From positions 15,864,729-15,928,728 of the forward strand of contig CM049314.1 of assembly GCA_026874595.1 (NCBI GenBank): a stretch of 64,000 nucleotides of DNA, given 5' to 3'. Numbering within the stretch: position 1 is the stretch's first letter; the number at the start of each line of letters is the position of its first letter. The position numbers and the translations under genes were made by a program. Below the pieces are notes generated by a model. The model saw only the letters and a list, made by a program, of their open reading frames with translations. It was not told the DNA's origin and searched no databases. The stretch is from Sipunculus nudus (Eukaryota > Annelida > Sipuncula > Golfingiida > Sipunculidae). Of this stretch, positions 35,725 through 48,248 are shown one piece after another.

Positions 35725-36815
35725 TGTGACCACGGCATACCCGGCAAGACGGCCACCCCGCTATGACTTATGAACCGGCAACACGACCAGTCCGCTGTGA
35801 CTGATAACCTGGCAACACGGCCACTCCGCTATGAATGATAACGCGGCAACACGACCAGTCCACTATGACTGATAATCCATGACCACAACCACTCAGCTAT
35901 GACTGATAAATCGGCAACACAACCACTCCGCTATGACTAATAACCCGACAACACGGCCACACTGCTATGACTAATAACAGGGCAACACGGCCACACTGCT
36001 ATGACTGATAACCAGGTAACACGATCAAACTGCTATGACTGATAACCCGGCAACACGATCAAACTGCTATGACTGATAACCCGGCAACACGATCATTCCC
36101 CTATAACTGATAACCCGGCAACATGATCATTCTCCTATGACTGATAACCAGGCAACACGATCACACTGCTATGACTGATAACCAGGTAACACGAACATAC
36201 TGCTATGGCTGATAACCAGGTAACACGATCATACTGCTATGACTGATAACCAGGCAACACGATCACACTGCTATGACTGATAACCAGGCAACACGATCAC
36301 ACTGCTAAGACTGATAACCAGGCAACAGGATCGAACTGCTATGACTGATAACCCGGCAACACGATCATTCCCCTATAACTGATAACCCGGCAACACGATC
36401 ACACTGCTATGACTGATTACCAGGCAAAACGATCACACTGCTTTGACTGATTACCAGGCAACACGATCACACTGCCATGACTAATTACCAGGCAACACGA
36501 TCACACTGCCAAAACTGATAACCTGGCAACACATTCACACTGCTATAATTGATAACCAGGCAACACGATCACACTGCTATAACTGATTACCAGGCAACAC
36601 GATCACACTGCTATGACTGATAACCAGGTAACACGATCACACTGCCAAAACTGATAACCCGGCAACACGATCACACTGCTATGACTGATAACCCGGCAAC
36701 ACGATCTCACTGCTATGACTGATAACCAGGTAACACGATCACACTGCCAAGACTGATAACCCAGCAACAAGATCACACTGCTATGACTGATAACCCGGCA
36801 ACACTGCCACTAGGA
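35725..36815. repeat. 34-bp minisatellite
   Basis: About 32 copies of a 34-bp unit; key segments are CTGATAACCAGGCAACACG and ATCACACTGCTATGA. Left-hand units read CGGCCACTCCGC, so the array drifts from one subtype to another along its length. Confidence 0.95.
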
Positions 36816-36956
36816 CTGTTAATTCCACTGGAACTTTAGATGCCACGGGAGCTTCCATTTCCGGAGGCAAAGCGCAAGTCTGAGGTCATTGTGGGAAGAC
36901 TTAAAGATGCACAGGCTGTCAACACCTACAATCTGTCTAATTGCACCAAATGAGAA

Positions 36957-36961
<5 letters not shown>

Positions 36962-37011
<50 letters not shown>
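36962..37011. repeat. (TA)n microsatellite
   Basis: About 24 TA dinucleotides. Confidence 0.97.
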
Positions 37012-37013
<2 letters not shown>

Positions 37014-38269
37014 GAACGTTTGAATGTACTGTTACATTATAACTTGCGAGCTTTGATCGTTAAGTGATTCACACAACTATGTCCCTTAAATGTTTTCTTT
37101 CTATAATTTCCTGTTTATGGTGTCATTTCCTTTACTTATATGTGTCCTAATTGCATTCTCTGGTCACAATATCATCTTAAACATTATTATCATCGCATCA
37201 CGCTGCACCTGTTCACATGTCGGTTTAGTCTGATGTGGTTTCACACCTGCGCTATTCAGAGAGGAAAGCTAATTGTCTCGCCAGATATGCGCCACTTAAC
37301 AGCGATATAAACAACCAGCGTGTCGATTTGGTGTCAATGGGTACAGACTGGTGTCACCAGGTACCTCATCAGTATATTACAAAGGACAATATAGATGGGC
37401 TTCTTCCTTGAAAGAATTATAAAAGTGACTGAACTATACATTTCCAAAAATTCGTCTGAAACCCTTTAAAAATGGTTAATGCCGCTGAAGGGGGGGGGGG
37501 GGGGGCAGATGGTTCTGGACCTCAAGGAAACCCCTCGGATTCGCTTCTGTACGATTATTAATTTGAATATGTATTTTTTTTCAAGGGATTTTCAGAAATA
37601 TAAATCTCTTTCTGATGAATTAAGGTGATTTCACCTTAAAGGATAATCAAGATGCGATTCCCAACATGCTTGAAATAATTCTGTGTTCGTTTCAGCTGAT
37701 TACCTAATCCGTGACTTTAGAAGGCTGTTTTTTCCGTGTGCTCGGGAGAGAGTGCGCGCTTCAAACGCATGACAAAATTCTTAGAACCTAATTCTTAGAC
37801 AACAGCCTTTAGTTTTACGCAAGCCTTCAATCCTTGTTCGTGCAACAACATAAACTAGCAAATCTTTAAAACACCAATGAAAATAAACTATATACGATAA
37901 AAAAGACAGGATGTACAACCCGCACCTCACCGATGCCGATGCACCCAATGAACCAAGATCCGGGACTGCACCGGACAGCCTTAAGTTATACAGAATTTTG
38001 TTTAAATGAGATTCATTCAAAAGGAAAAGATAACAATAACAAACTAATAACGTCTTTGTAATGTTTATGATGTGACACAGTGGAGTAGGCTAACCTAATC
38101 TGTCCTTAACCAGAAAAATTCATACAAAATGCGTAGAATAAAAAAAAACATTAAAAAATGTAATATCATAAAATGCAATGAACAGTACACAACACCATCC
38201 GGCAGAAATACAGAGTGGGGGGGGGGGGGAGATTTAGTATACACTAAGAATGAAATCCAATGTAATATA
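37012..38269. other. AT-rich unique region
   Basis: No gene recognised. Holds a poly-G run (about 37491-37505) followed by an inverted CAGAAGCGAATCC end (37538-37552), a third relic of the family at 26279, and a poly-G run near 38217-38229. Confidence 0.5.
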
Positions 38270-38308
38270 TACTATATATATATATATATATTATATATAT
38301 ATATATAC

Positions 38309-38351
<43 letters not shown>
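38270..38351. repeat. (TA)n microsatellite
   Basis: TA runs with single-base interruptions, ending in TGTGTG. Confidence 0.95.
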
Positions 38352-38356
<5 letters not shown>

Positions 38357-39491
38357 ATAGGGATAAATTGGAGTCTCTTGAAGAGAAGAATGCCGGATAA
38401 AAACCTCATAAATACTCATGCTATATGAAGCAATGAATGCGTGGAAGAGGCAAAATACATTCATATATAGGACGCGTGCATCACATATCGTCTTTCTGAA
38501 AAAAAAATCATCTGTCGGAGAGATCGGAGAGGTCACTTAATCTAAAAAAGAGTGGATATGCCTCATGCTGTGCAGAAAATAACGCGGAAAATTGATGGAC
38601 AGATGAGGTGCCAAGCTGTAAACGTCCTCATATTTCTGCCGCTATAAGTCACACCAGTAATAACGAGGACCGGGATGTCTGTGATATCGGGTTTAGGTAC
38701 AACTCACGTTCCAGACAGATAGATGATTTGACCTGGCATCATGTTGGTGTACTCGTAACTGTACTAACCGCGTAGTTAAAGCGGTCACCTGCAACTGAGT
38801 TGATTAATTACAGTAATGTTACAAAAAAAAACAAGTATATAATCTGAACCTCCCGGCCATCATTTTATGTATCTCGCTTTCGGCTCGGTTGACATTTTTT
38901 GTTGATTTATAGTGAAGTACGCAGCTACAACCCCCGACATCCAGTGCAGTTGGGCCGAGATAAAAATCAAAAGTCAGATACTTAAAAATTGTTGGGAAAA
39001 GATTTTACCTCCATGGTAGAAGAACTGACACACACACGACACCAGCATATTAATCATGACATCATGTTATTACGGTCGCTGATTTAGAACACAGACAATT
39101 TTTTATATTTTACTCCAGATCTCCAGGTAATATCTCGAGACCTCGAAATCATTGATTTTGAAATCTCCAGGTAACGTCTCGAGATCTATACAGATATTAT
39201 CTCGAGATCTCCAGATAATCTATTTTGAATGTATGACCCTTATGTGATGTAACAAGCATTAATTTAAAAATATGGAGCTTTGAGAAATAAAACTGTTTTG
39301 TTTAATCTAAGAAAATCATAACAAATGGCCCATATGCCATGAGGCCAAGGTGAATCAGACACACTTCCTAACACCCTAACACATCAAGAAAGGTCACAGT
39401 GACCTATTTTGGTGTTTTTACATCAATAGTTAGCTGGGAATCTGTTTGCATTAGAAATACTCATATTAAGATCTTTCCTGGAATTTTATCA

Positions 39492-39500
<9 letters not shown>
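38352..39500. other. AT-rich unique region
   Basis: No gene recognised. A small repeat of ATCTCCAGGTAA and ATCTCGAGATCT words spans about 39115-39220. Confidence 0.55.
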
Positions 39501-39550
<50 letters not shown>

Positions 39551-39552
39551 AT

Positions 39553-39615
<63 letters not shown>
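39501..39615. repeat. (TA)n microsatellite, two blocks
   Basis: Two TA runs separated by TGTGTGTGTATTA. Confidence 0.95.
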
Positions 39616-39617
<2 letters not shown>

Positions 39618-40372
39618 GATACGATTTATACCATGTTTAAAGGACCTTTTCACATACCATGTATTTTTAAAAAATATACGTGAAATACTGTGTTTCCACA
39701 TTGTAATTTTACGAAAATATTTTGTTGTAAACTGTTTGCTTACTGAACGTAAATGTGCAAAAAAACTGGCACCGTTCGCGATCACCGGAATGTAAGAATG
39801 TAAGAAAGTTTCTGTTAACGCTCCTTGACTGAAAAATGAGCTATTTCTGTACTTGAGACCATGCTGACATACAGTGAAACAACAATGTAACTATATAATA
39901 ACGGTGGTTGGTTGTACATTGAAAGTTCATCGGGTATTAGTGGTTAGAGTATATGAAGCAACGCATTTTTTTTCATTTACAAAACTGGTTTTCCCTAACT
40001 GCCGCTGGTCAAAAGTGTTTCTTTTATGAGCAGCGGCCATATTGGCTCCGCAACCCACTTATTATGACACAAGGGTATAAAAAAGAGACAAACTGTACCC
40101 CATGGGACCAGCTCTTCTCAGCTTATTTCTAAGGTTCGAGGGGTTACGTTTATCTAATAGATATAGGAATTGGTCCCTTTATCTTGGTTTTACTGTACGA
40201 TAATCTTCGAATGGTTATTTTAACACGAACGGAAGAAGAAGAATCCATGAATCCTTTACATTACGACATAACATCATGCATAACGGCATCACCGTGTACC
40301 GCTATAAATGCTATTGAGATGACAGTGTCTTCCAAATACCAAACATATATCCTAATACTAAACATATATTCT
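39616..40372. other. AT-rich unique region
   Basis: Nothing recognised. Confidence 0.6.
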
Positions 40373-40765
40373 TGACGTCCACATGCAGTCCTAGCTGTGA
40401 CTATGATAGAATTCTATAACCATGACGTCCACAGTCCTTTGGCTATGATAAAACTCTATTACCATGATTTTCACTGTCCTGTGACTAGGATATAACTCTA
40501 TTACCATGACTTCCACAGTCCTGTGACTATGATATAATTCTATTACCATGACTTCCACAGTCCTGTGACTAGGATATAATTCTATTACCATGACTGCCAA
40601 AGTCCTGTGACTATAATATAATTTTATTACCTTGACTTCCAAAGTCCTGTTACTGTATATAATATAACTCTATTACCATGATTTCCACTGTCCTGTTACT
40701 AGGATATATAAGTATATTACCACGACCTCCGCACAACTGTGACTTAGATATAACATGGCTATATA
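40373..40765. repeat. 42-bp minisatellite
   Basis: About nine copies of a 42-bp unit; key segments are ATGACTTCCACAGTCCTGTG and TATAATTCTATTACC. Forty-two is a multiple of 3, which explains the minus frame with a 14-residue period at 40391-40642. Confidence 0.93.
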
Positions 40766-40794
40766 CCCTCAGACCCGTTGTCACTTTTTCTTCG

Positions 40795-43111
40795 TCAAGG
40801 CAAATGACATGTAATCAGGGTAAAGTAAGGAACGTAAAGGCAAATGACATATAACCATCAGAGTAAAGTAAGGAGCGTCAAGGTAAATGACATGTAATCA
40901 GAGTAAAGTAAGGAACGTAAAGGCAAATGACATGTAACCATCAGAGTAAAGTAAGGAACGTCAACGTAAATGACATGTAACCATCAGAGTAAAGTAAGGA
41001 ACGTCAAGGTAAATGCAGGTAACCATCAGAGTAAAGCGAGGAACGTCAACGTAAATGACATGTAACCATCAGAGTAAAGTAAGGAACGTAAATGTAAATG
41101 GCATGTAACCATCAGAGTAAAGTAAGGAACGTCAAGGTAAATTACATGTAACCATCAGAGTAAAGCGAACAACGTCACGGTAAATGGCATGTAACCATCA
41201 GAGTAAAGCGAGGAACGTCAAGGTAAATGACATGTAACCATCAGAGTAAAGTGGGGAACGTCAAGGTAAATGACATGTAACCATCAGAATAAAGGTAGGA
41301 ACGTCAAGGTAAATGACATGTAACCATCAGAGTAAACTTAGGAGCGTCAAGGTAAATGACATGTAACCATCAGGGTAAAGAAAGGAGCGTCAAGGTAAAG
41401 ACATGTAACCATCAGAGTAAAGTAAGGAACGTCAAAGCAAATGGCATGTAACCATCAGAGTAAAGTAAGGAACTTAAAGGCAAATGGCATGTAACCATCA
41501 GAGTCAAGAATGGTAAATGACATGTAACTATCAGAGTAAAGTGAGGAACGTCTAGGTAAATGACATGTAACCATCAGATTCAAGAAAGGAACGTCAAGAA
41601 AAATGACATGTAACCATCAGAGTAACGTCATGGCAAATGGCATGTAACCATCAGAGTAAAGTAAGGAACGTCAAGGCAAATGGCATGTAACCATCAGAGT
41701 AAAGTAAGAAACGTCAAGGCAAATGGCATGTAACCATCAGAGTAAAGTAAGGAACGTCAAGGCAAATGGCATGTAACCATCAGAGAAAAGTAAGAAACGT
41801 CAAGGCAAATGGCATGTAACCATCAGAGTAAAGTAAGGAACGTCAAAGTAAATGACATGTAACCATCAGAGTAAAGTAAGGAACGTCAAAGTAAATGACA
41901 TGTAATCATCAAGATAAAGGAAAGTAATGTCAAGGTAAATGACATGTAATCAGGGTAAAGTAAAGGAGGCAAGGTAAATGTCATGTAACCATCAGAGTGA
42001 ACTAAATTACGTCAAGGTAAATGACATGTAACCATCAGAGTGAAATAAATTACGTCAAGGTAAATGACAAGTAACAATCAGAGTGAAATAAATTACGTCA
42101 AGGTAAAATGACTTGTAACAATCAGAGTGAAATAAATTTTGTCAAGGTAAATGACATGTAACAATCAGAGTAAAATAAAATTACGTCAAGGTAAAATGAC
42201 ATGTAACCATCAGAGTGAAATAAATTACGTCAAGGTAAATGACATGTAACCATCAGAGTGAAATAAATTACGTCAAGGTAAATGACATGTAACCATCAGA
42301 GTGAAATAAATTACGTCAAGGTAAATGACATGTAACAATCAGAGTGAAATAAATTACGTCAAGGTAAATGACATGTAACAATCAGAGTGAAATAAATTAC
42401 GTCAAGGTAAATGACATGTAACAATCAGAGTGAAATAAATTACGTCAAGGTAAATGACATGTAACCATCAGAGTGAAATAAATTACGTCAAGGTAAATGA
42501 CATGTAACAATCAGAGTGAAATAAATTACGTCAAGGTAAATGACATGTAACAATCAGAGTGAAATAAATTACGTCAAGGTAAATGACATGTAACAATCAG
42601 AGTGAAATAAATTACGTCAAGGTAAATGACATGTAACCATCAGAGTGAAATAAATTACGTCAAGGTAAATGACATGTAACCATCAGAGTGAAATAAATTA
42701 CGTCAAGGTAAATGACATGTAACAATCAGAGTGAAATAAATTACGTCAAGGTAAATGACATGTAACAATCAGAGTGAAATAAATTACGTCAAGGTAAATG
42801 ACATGTAACAATCAGAGTGAAATAAATTACGTCAAGGAAAATGACATGTAACAATCAGAGTGAAATAAATTACGTCAAGGTAAATGACATGTAACCATCA
42901 GAGTGAAATAAATTACGTCAAGGTAAATGACATGTAACAATCAGAGTGAAATAAATTACGTCAAGGTAAATGACATGTAACAATCAGAGTGAAATAAATT
43001 ACGTCAAGGTAAATGACATGTAACAATCAGAGTGAAATAAATTACGTCAAGGTAAATGACATGTAACCATTAGAGCAGATTAAGGAACGTCAAGGTAAAT
43101 GACACGGAAAT
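40795..43111. repeat. 43-bp minisatellite with two subfamilies
   Basis: About 54 copies of a 43-bp unit; key segment GTAAATGACATGTAACCATC. The left half (to about 41950) has AAAGTAAGGAACGTCAA and many indels. The right half (41990-43060) has GAAATAAATTACGTCAA and is far more uniform, with about two dozen intact TTACGTCA octamers. In the right half an AACCATC/AACAATC difference recurs mostly every four units (about 172 bp). Confidence 0.95.
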
Positions 43112-44714
43112 AGAAGTAAAACGATTCAGTAATTTATATTTACTGATCAATAAATTCACCTTAATTGCGGTGTTAAAATGTATGCCCATATTCTATGCTA
43201 GCTATTATACATCATTATATTTAATTACACATTTGCTTGGCAAACATGTGCAATTTTAGTAACGCCTTAACATTAAACTTACAAAAGACAAAAACTGCTT
43301 ATGCGTGTACAGCTGGAACCAAAGACCACACACAAACAACCAAAACCTCTTCTGTGCACTCTGTCGTTAATTATATGTTTTCACAAGACTTATGATCCAA
43401 CCATTGCATATTTTACTAATTCGTATCATTGAACTACTGCGAATAAACATCTATAGAATTGATGCTGAAAATATGCACACTAGTTAAAAAATGTGACATA
43501 GAACATATACATGTTATCAAACACTTCGATTGTCAAGTGAAGAATATAATGTTGCTTTACAAATCGACATTTAATTGCATATCAAGTGACAATAAACTCG
43601 GACATAGGGAAATTGACATACAGCGCTCGCATGCCGTCTACAGGTGTAGTAGTGCATATTTGACATTCCTGGGATTCCAGCCTGGTTTGCACAGCATACC
43701 AGCTGTCAGTGGGCCCAATTTATCTTTGCGCTGATTATATACGGAGTATCATCTGACCTATTGTTAAACACTCGTGTTGTGTAAGAAGTCAGCTTGTATC
43801 ACAGTCACAGCGAGAGAGAAGCTCTAAAACAAATGTTCCGGGTGTCACAGCAGACCCGTGTAGCTGTCAGATGTCATGTATCAAACCAAGCGTGTGCGGA
43901 CTACAAATCTCACGCGCTGGGCCATTGATTACTCGCTAGTGTGTCCAAGTATCGTGTTCATTTTTCCTAAATGATAACAAGTTTATCTAGCCATAATTTT
44001 ATTATTTGTCACTTTACCCTAAACGTGTTACCAAACATACTGGTTTTATTAATGGTGGAAAGAGAGATAAAATAGTTGTATGTCACTTATCCTTCTCTTA
44101 TTACTACAATAAAGCGGATTGTCGGCACTGTCCACTATCACCGACCAAACTGTATCCATAGGTGTTAAAGGTATTACATGTAATTATTACACTTCTATCG
44201 GCCAGGTAAACGGAAGTTTGGAATATACTAAACAGAATCAGGAAAAAAGTTGGGAGGACATGATGATGTTAAAGTATTTTTGGGTGGGATTTTGTTTGTT
44301 TTAAATGTTTAAGTGACGAAATTCGGTGATTAAATAAAAAAATAAAAACGCACATCATGCGAAATTATGACGATAATCACAAGATATGACGCGCTATGCC
44401 AGGAAGCATGTCAATATCAATTAATAGAGCGCGTGAGCGCATATCTCCGCCACCGCAAACCTATAGCATTTCCTATCAATTATCTCGGCCCGGTATCTTC
44501 GGAAATCAAGGGCATGGAAATCATGGAAGGATTTGGTAAGAAAGGAAATCGCATCAGATTGTGGATATTTGAGTTCTGAACTGGTCAAAATCGTGGATTC
44601 ACCAAACATTAAGCATAATGTCAATTAACAGTTTATTTGGGGATATCGCAAACGCAAAAAATGCAAGGTTTAATTAGTTGGTAAGCTGGAAGATTTGGTT
44701 TCGTCTATCCGTGG
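43112..44714. other. AT-rich unique region
   Basis: No gene recognised; the frames at 43459-43734 (91 codons), 44119-44304 and 44367-44624 lack motifs. Confidence 0.5.
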
Positions 44715-46000
44715 AGATTAGCATAAGATATGACTCGTCATGTCGTAAAGATATATACAAGCTATGACTCGTCATGTCTTAAAGATAATCACAAGCTATG
44801 ACTCGTTATGTCGTATAGATAATCACAAGCTATGACTTCTCATGTCGTATAGATAATCACAAACTATGACTCGTCATGTCGTATAGATAATCACAAGCTA
44901 TGACTTCTCATGTCGTATAGATAATCACAAACTATGACTCGTCATGTCGTATAGATAATCACAAGCTATGACCCGTCATGTCACTTAGATAATCACAAAC
45001 TATGACTCGTCATGTCGTATAGATAATCACAAGCTGTGACTCGTCATGTCGTATAGATAATCACAAGCTATGACTCGTCATGTCGTATAGATAATCACAA
45101 GCTATGACTTCTCATGTCGTATAGATAATCACAAACTATGACTCGTCATGTCGTATAGATAATCACAAGCTATGACTTCTCATGTCGTATTGATAATCAC
45201 AAACTATGACTCGTCATGTCGTATAGATAATCACAAGCTATGACCCGTCATGTCACTTAGATAATCACAAACTATGACTCGTCATGTCGTATAGATAATC
45301 ACAAGCTGTGACTCGTCATGTCGTATAGATAATCACAAGCTATGACTCGTCATGTCGTATAGATAATCACATGCTATGACTTCTCATGTCGTATAGATAA
45401 TCACAAACTATGACTCGTCATGTCGTATAGATAATCACAAGCTATGACTCGTCATGTCGTATAGATTATCACAAGCTGTGACTCGTCATGTCGTATAGAT
45501 AATCACAAGCTATGACTCATCATATCGTATAGGAAATCACAAGCTATGACTCGTCATTTCGTGTGGATAATCAAAAGCTATGACTTCTCATGTCGTATGG
45601 ATAGTCACAAGCTATGGCTGGTCATGTCGTATAGATTATCACTAGCTGTGACTCGTCATGTCGTATAGATAATCACAAGCTATGACTCGTGATGTCGCAT
45701 AGATAATCACAAGCTATGACTCCTCATGTCGTATAGATAGTCACAAGCTATGGCTGGTCATGTCGTATAGATTATCACTAGCTGTGACTCGTCATGTCGT
45801 ATAGATAATCACAAGCTATGACTCGTCATGTCGTGTAGATAATCACAAGCTATGGCTCGTCATGTCGTGTGGATGATCACAAGCTATCACTCGTCATGTC
45901 GTGTAGATAATCACAAGCTGTGACTCGTCATGTCGTGAAGATAATCGCAAGATATAACCAGTCAGGGCGTATATATATATGGATGATCACATGTCATGAG
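44715..46000. repeat. 34-bp minisatellite with 272-bp higher-order unit
   Basis: About 38 copies of a 34-bp unit; key segments are AGATAATCACAAGCTATGAC and TCGTCATGTCGTAT. The rare variant TCACTTAG occurs at 44981 and 45253, exactly 272 bp (eight units) apart, with matching order of the other variants between. The right end is more diverged. Confidence 0.95.
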
Positions 46001-46614
46001 TGGCAAATGCCATTACAGCAGCAAAAGATAATATTATGTCATGCCGTGTTTAACGAGTCCACTGAATTGGCGGTTTATTAATATTTTTTTTAATCTTGAA
46101 AGTGAAGTCAGAGATCAACTCCGTACACAGTAAATGTACCGAATAACGTCAAAGTCCCCACCGTACAGTGAACCCTTTTTTAACTGACAACAAACTCCAA
46201 TGAAAATACCATCAATGTCTGAGGTAATAATCATTAGTGTGCAAGCGGTGTTTTGATATCTCTATCTCCGTCAAACGTTAAATAACAAACCACCGAAACA
46301 GGTGCTGTACTCGATTGAACGCCACATGAGCACTTTGCCCAGCACGAACTACATGTCAGCTTTAAGACGAAATCGCACTGCGAACAAGGAAAGTCATTAT
46401 ATACAGCATCTTCCGACCTTTCTTAAATGACGTTATCAAATTTTATGCCAAAAAAGTTCCAGGCTCAGTTGACGCTTGTTATCTTTTTCAGCTGCTCTAA
46501 GAATAAATGCTCTGATATTTTTAATACAACAGCAGTAACAGAGTGCAAATCTATTAATTAAATCAGAACTGTATCTCCATGAAACATTATCCTGGATAAC
46601 TTAGTACCTGAAAC
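46001..46614. other. AT-rich unique region
   Basis: Nothing recognised. Confidence 0.6.
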
Positions 46615-47045
46615 ATAATCTCGGTCGCACCACCTCGCTATAACGAGCATCTCGGTGATCTAACCACCTTTATATAACGACCATCCGGGGGATCTAAGTA
46701 CTCTTTATAAAGACAATTCCGGGGATAAAACAACCTCATTATAACGACCAACCACTTGGATATAACAACATCATTATAACGACCAACCACTTGGATCTAA
46801 CAACCTCTCTATATAACGACCTTCCCGGGGATCTAACCACCAGTCTATAACTACAACGCCGTGGATCTAACTACCTCTCTATATCGAACATTCCGGGACT
46901 CTTACCACCGGGAAATAAAACCACCTCTCTGAAACGACCATCCCGGGGATATAACCACTTCTCTATACAGATAATCCCGGGGATATAATAACCTCTCTAT
47001 CACGACCATCTTGGGGATCTACCAACCTCTCTATATAATCGTCTC
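46615..47045. repeat. ~35-bp diverged minisatellite
   Basis: About 12 copies; key segments are GGGGATCTAACCACCTCTCT and ATAACGACCATCCC, with frequent length changes. Confidence 0.88.
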
Positions 47046-47376
47046 TCTTTGACTATCGGGTACAGATCTGATACGCTTTAACCACATGAACAAACATTTG
47101 AAAATATTCTCATTCTTTCTAAATATAGCCATGTACAATGAACCGGTAAAAATGTTCAGCCTAAAATTGCAATATCAAAACATTATTATAAGCGCTTTTC
47201 AGATAATCGGAATTGAGAATTTTACCTTTTTCTATAAGGTTGCGCATCACATCATAATCAGAATAATTATCATTTTAATGGCATCACATAAAATGATTTC
47301 ACATAATTCAGCAAAAAGGATATTTAAAAAGAAAAAAGAATAGGTCAAACGTTGATAATCGTGTGCACGTTATTTC

Positions 47377-47423
<47 letters not shown>

Positions 47424-47924
47424 TATATATTTATATATATATGGATTTTTTTCCTTTTTAAAAGAAGTTAAAAGAAATTATCAATCTTTCTTAATCAAAA
47501 CCTCTGTAGCGTTTGATTAAAGCATTCATGATTTCTCACTTATTGTAAACAACTAATATTACGTAACAAATCGTTCGAGCTACTAGGTGGTCCAAGCATA
47601 CATCGCGTTTTTACTTTATATGAATGTCAGGCGTCTCATGTTGAAACTTTATTATTCTAATTTATTTATACGTTTCCATAATTTAACGTAATATTCAAAT
47701 AGTGTTTCCTTGATTCTATAAATACTTAAAAAAAAGAAATAATTGATGAAATGTAAAATGCAATAGTCACCAAAAATACGTTTTTAAAGACCACAAATTA
47801 TTGTCAAATGTTGTCAACATTCTTTACATTTCCCTGAATATTCCCTGTCCTGTGTCAAATGGTGAATATTTCTAGTACACCTACCCACTGACCATATCTG
47901 CATCTCGTTTCTGTAGTGAGTGGG
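47046..47924. other. AT-rich region with (TA)n at 47381-47443
   Basis: The 85-codon frame at 47086-47343 has Lys/Ile-rich AT-driven composition and no motif. Nothing else recognised. Confidence 0.55.
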
Positions 47925-48248
47925 TCAACTGCCCTTCTTCTGCGGCGATTGCTCTTCCCGCCAACACGATTGTCGTCTGCGCGCGGACCGCGCGTGTCGT
48001 CTGCTGTGCTGGGTGTGTGACCACCAGTCCTGCAGTAACGCTTGCCTGGCGTTCGGGTCCAGGTGCTGTAACTGATACAGTCTTTTGTCCGTAAGTTCGT
48101 ATGGGCGCCATCTATCGTCATAACCCGATTCAAAGAGTGGACAGGAGTTCTTGGAAGACTGGCCGGCAAGCGGCACGTTCACGGTGTGGCCATAACATTC
48201 CAACCGTGCGTAAGAAGTAATGAGGTATGAAAACACGTACATATACAA
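47925..48248 (-). CDS. Candidate exon of unknown small basic protein
   Basis: Not a recognised family. This minus frame of 107 codons lies in a block clearly GC-richer than its AT-rich surroundings, with varied, non-repetitive composition. From the first ATG it has a short hydrophobic stretch (VFSYLITSYA, residues about 5-14), then two cysteines, a DDRWRPYEL segment, QHLDPNARQALLQDWW (residues about 67-82), and a basic tail RRHARSARRR followed by one more cysteine and the stop. A secreted precursor with a dibasic/furin-like site is one reading. Against it, the other two minus frames are also open for 76 and 104 codons over part of the block, no clear splice acceptor was found upstream, and no polyadenylation signal was assigned. 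It could be a terminal exon, an old pseudogene, or a GC-rich non-coding block. Confidence 0.35.
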   Translation of the reverse strand: MYMYVFSYLITSYARLECYGHTVNVPLAGQSSKNSCPLFESGYDDRWRPYELTDKRLYQLQHLDPNARQALLQDWWSHTQHSRRHARSARRRQSCWREEQSPQKKGS

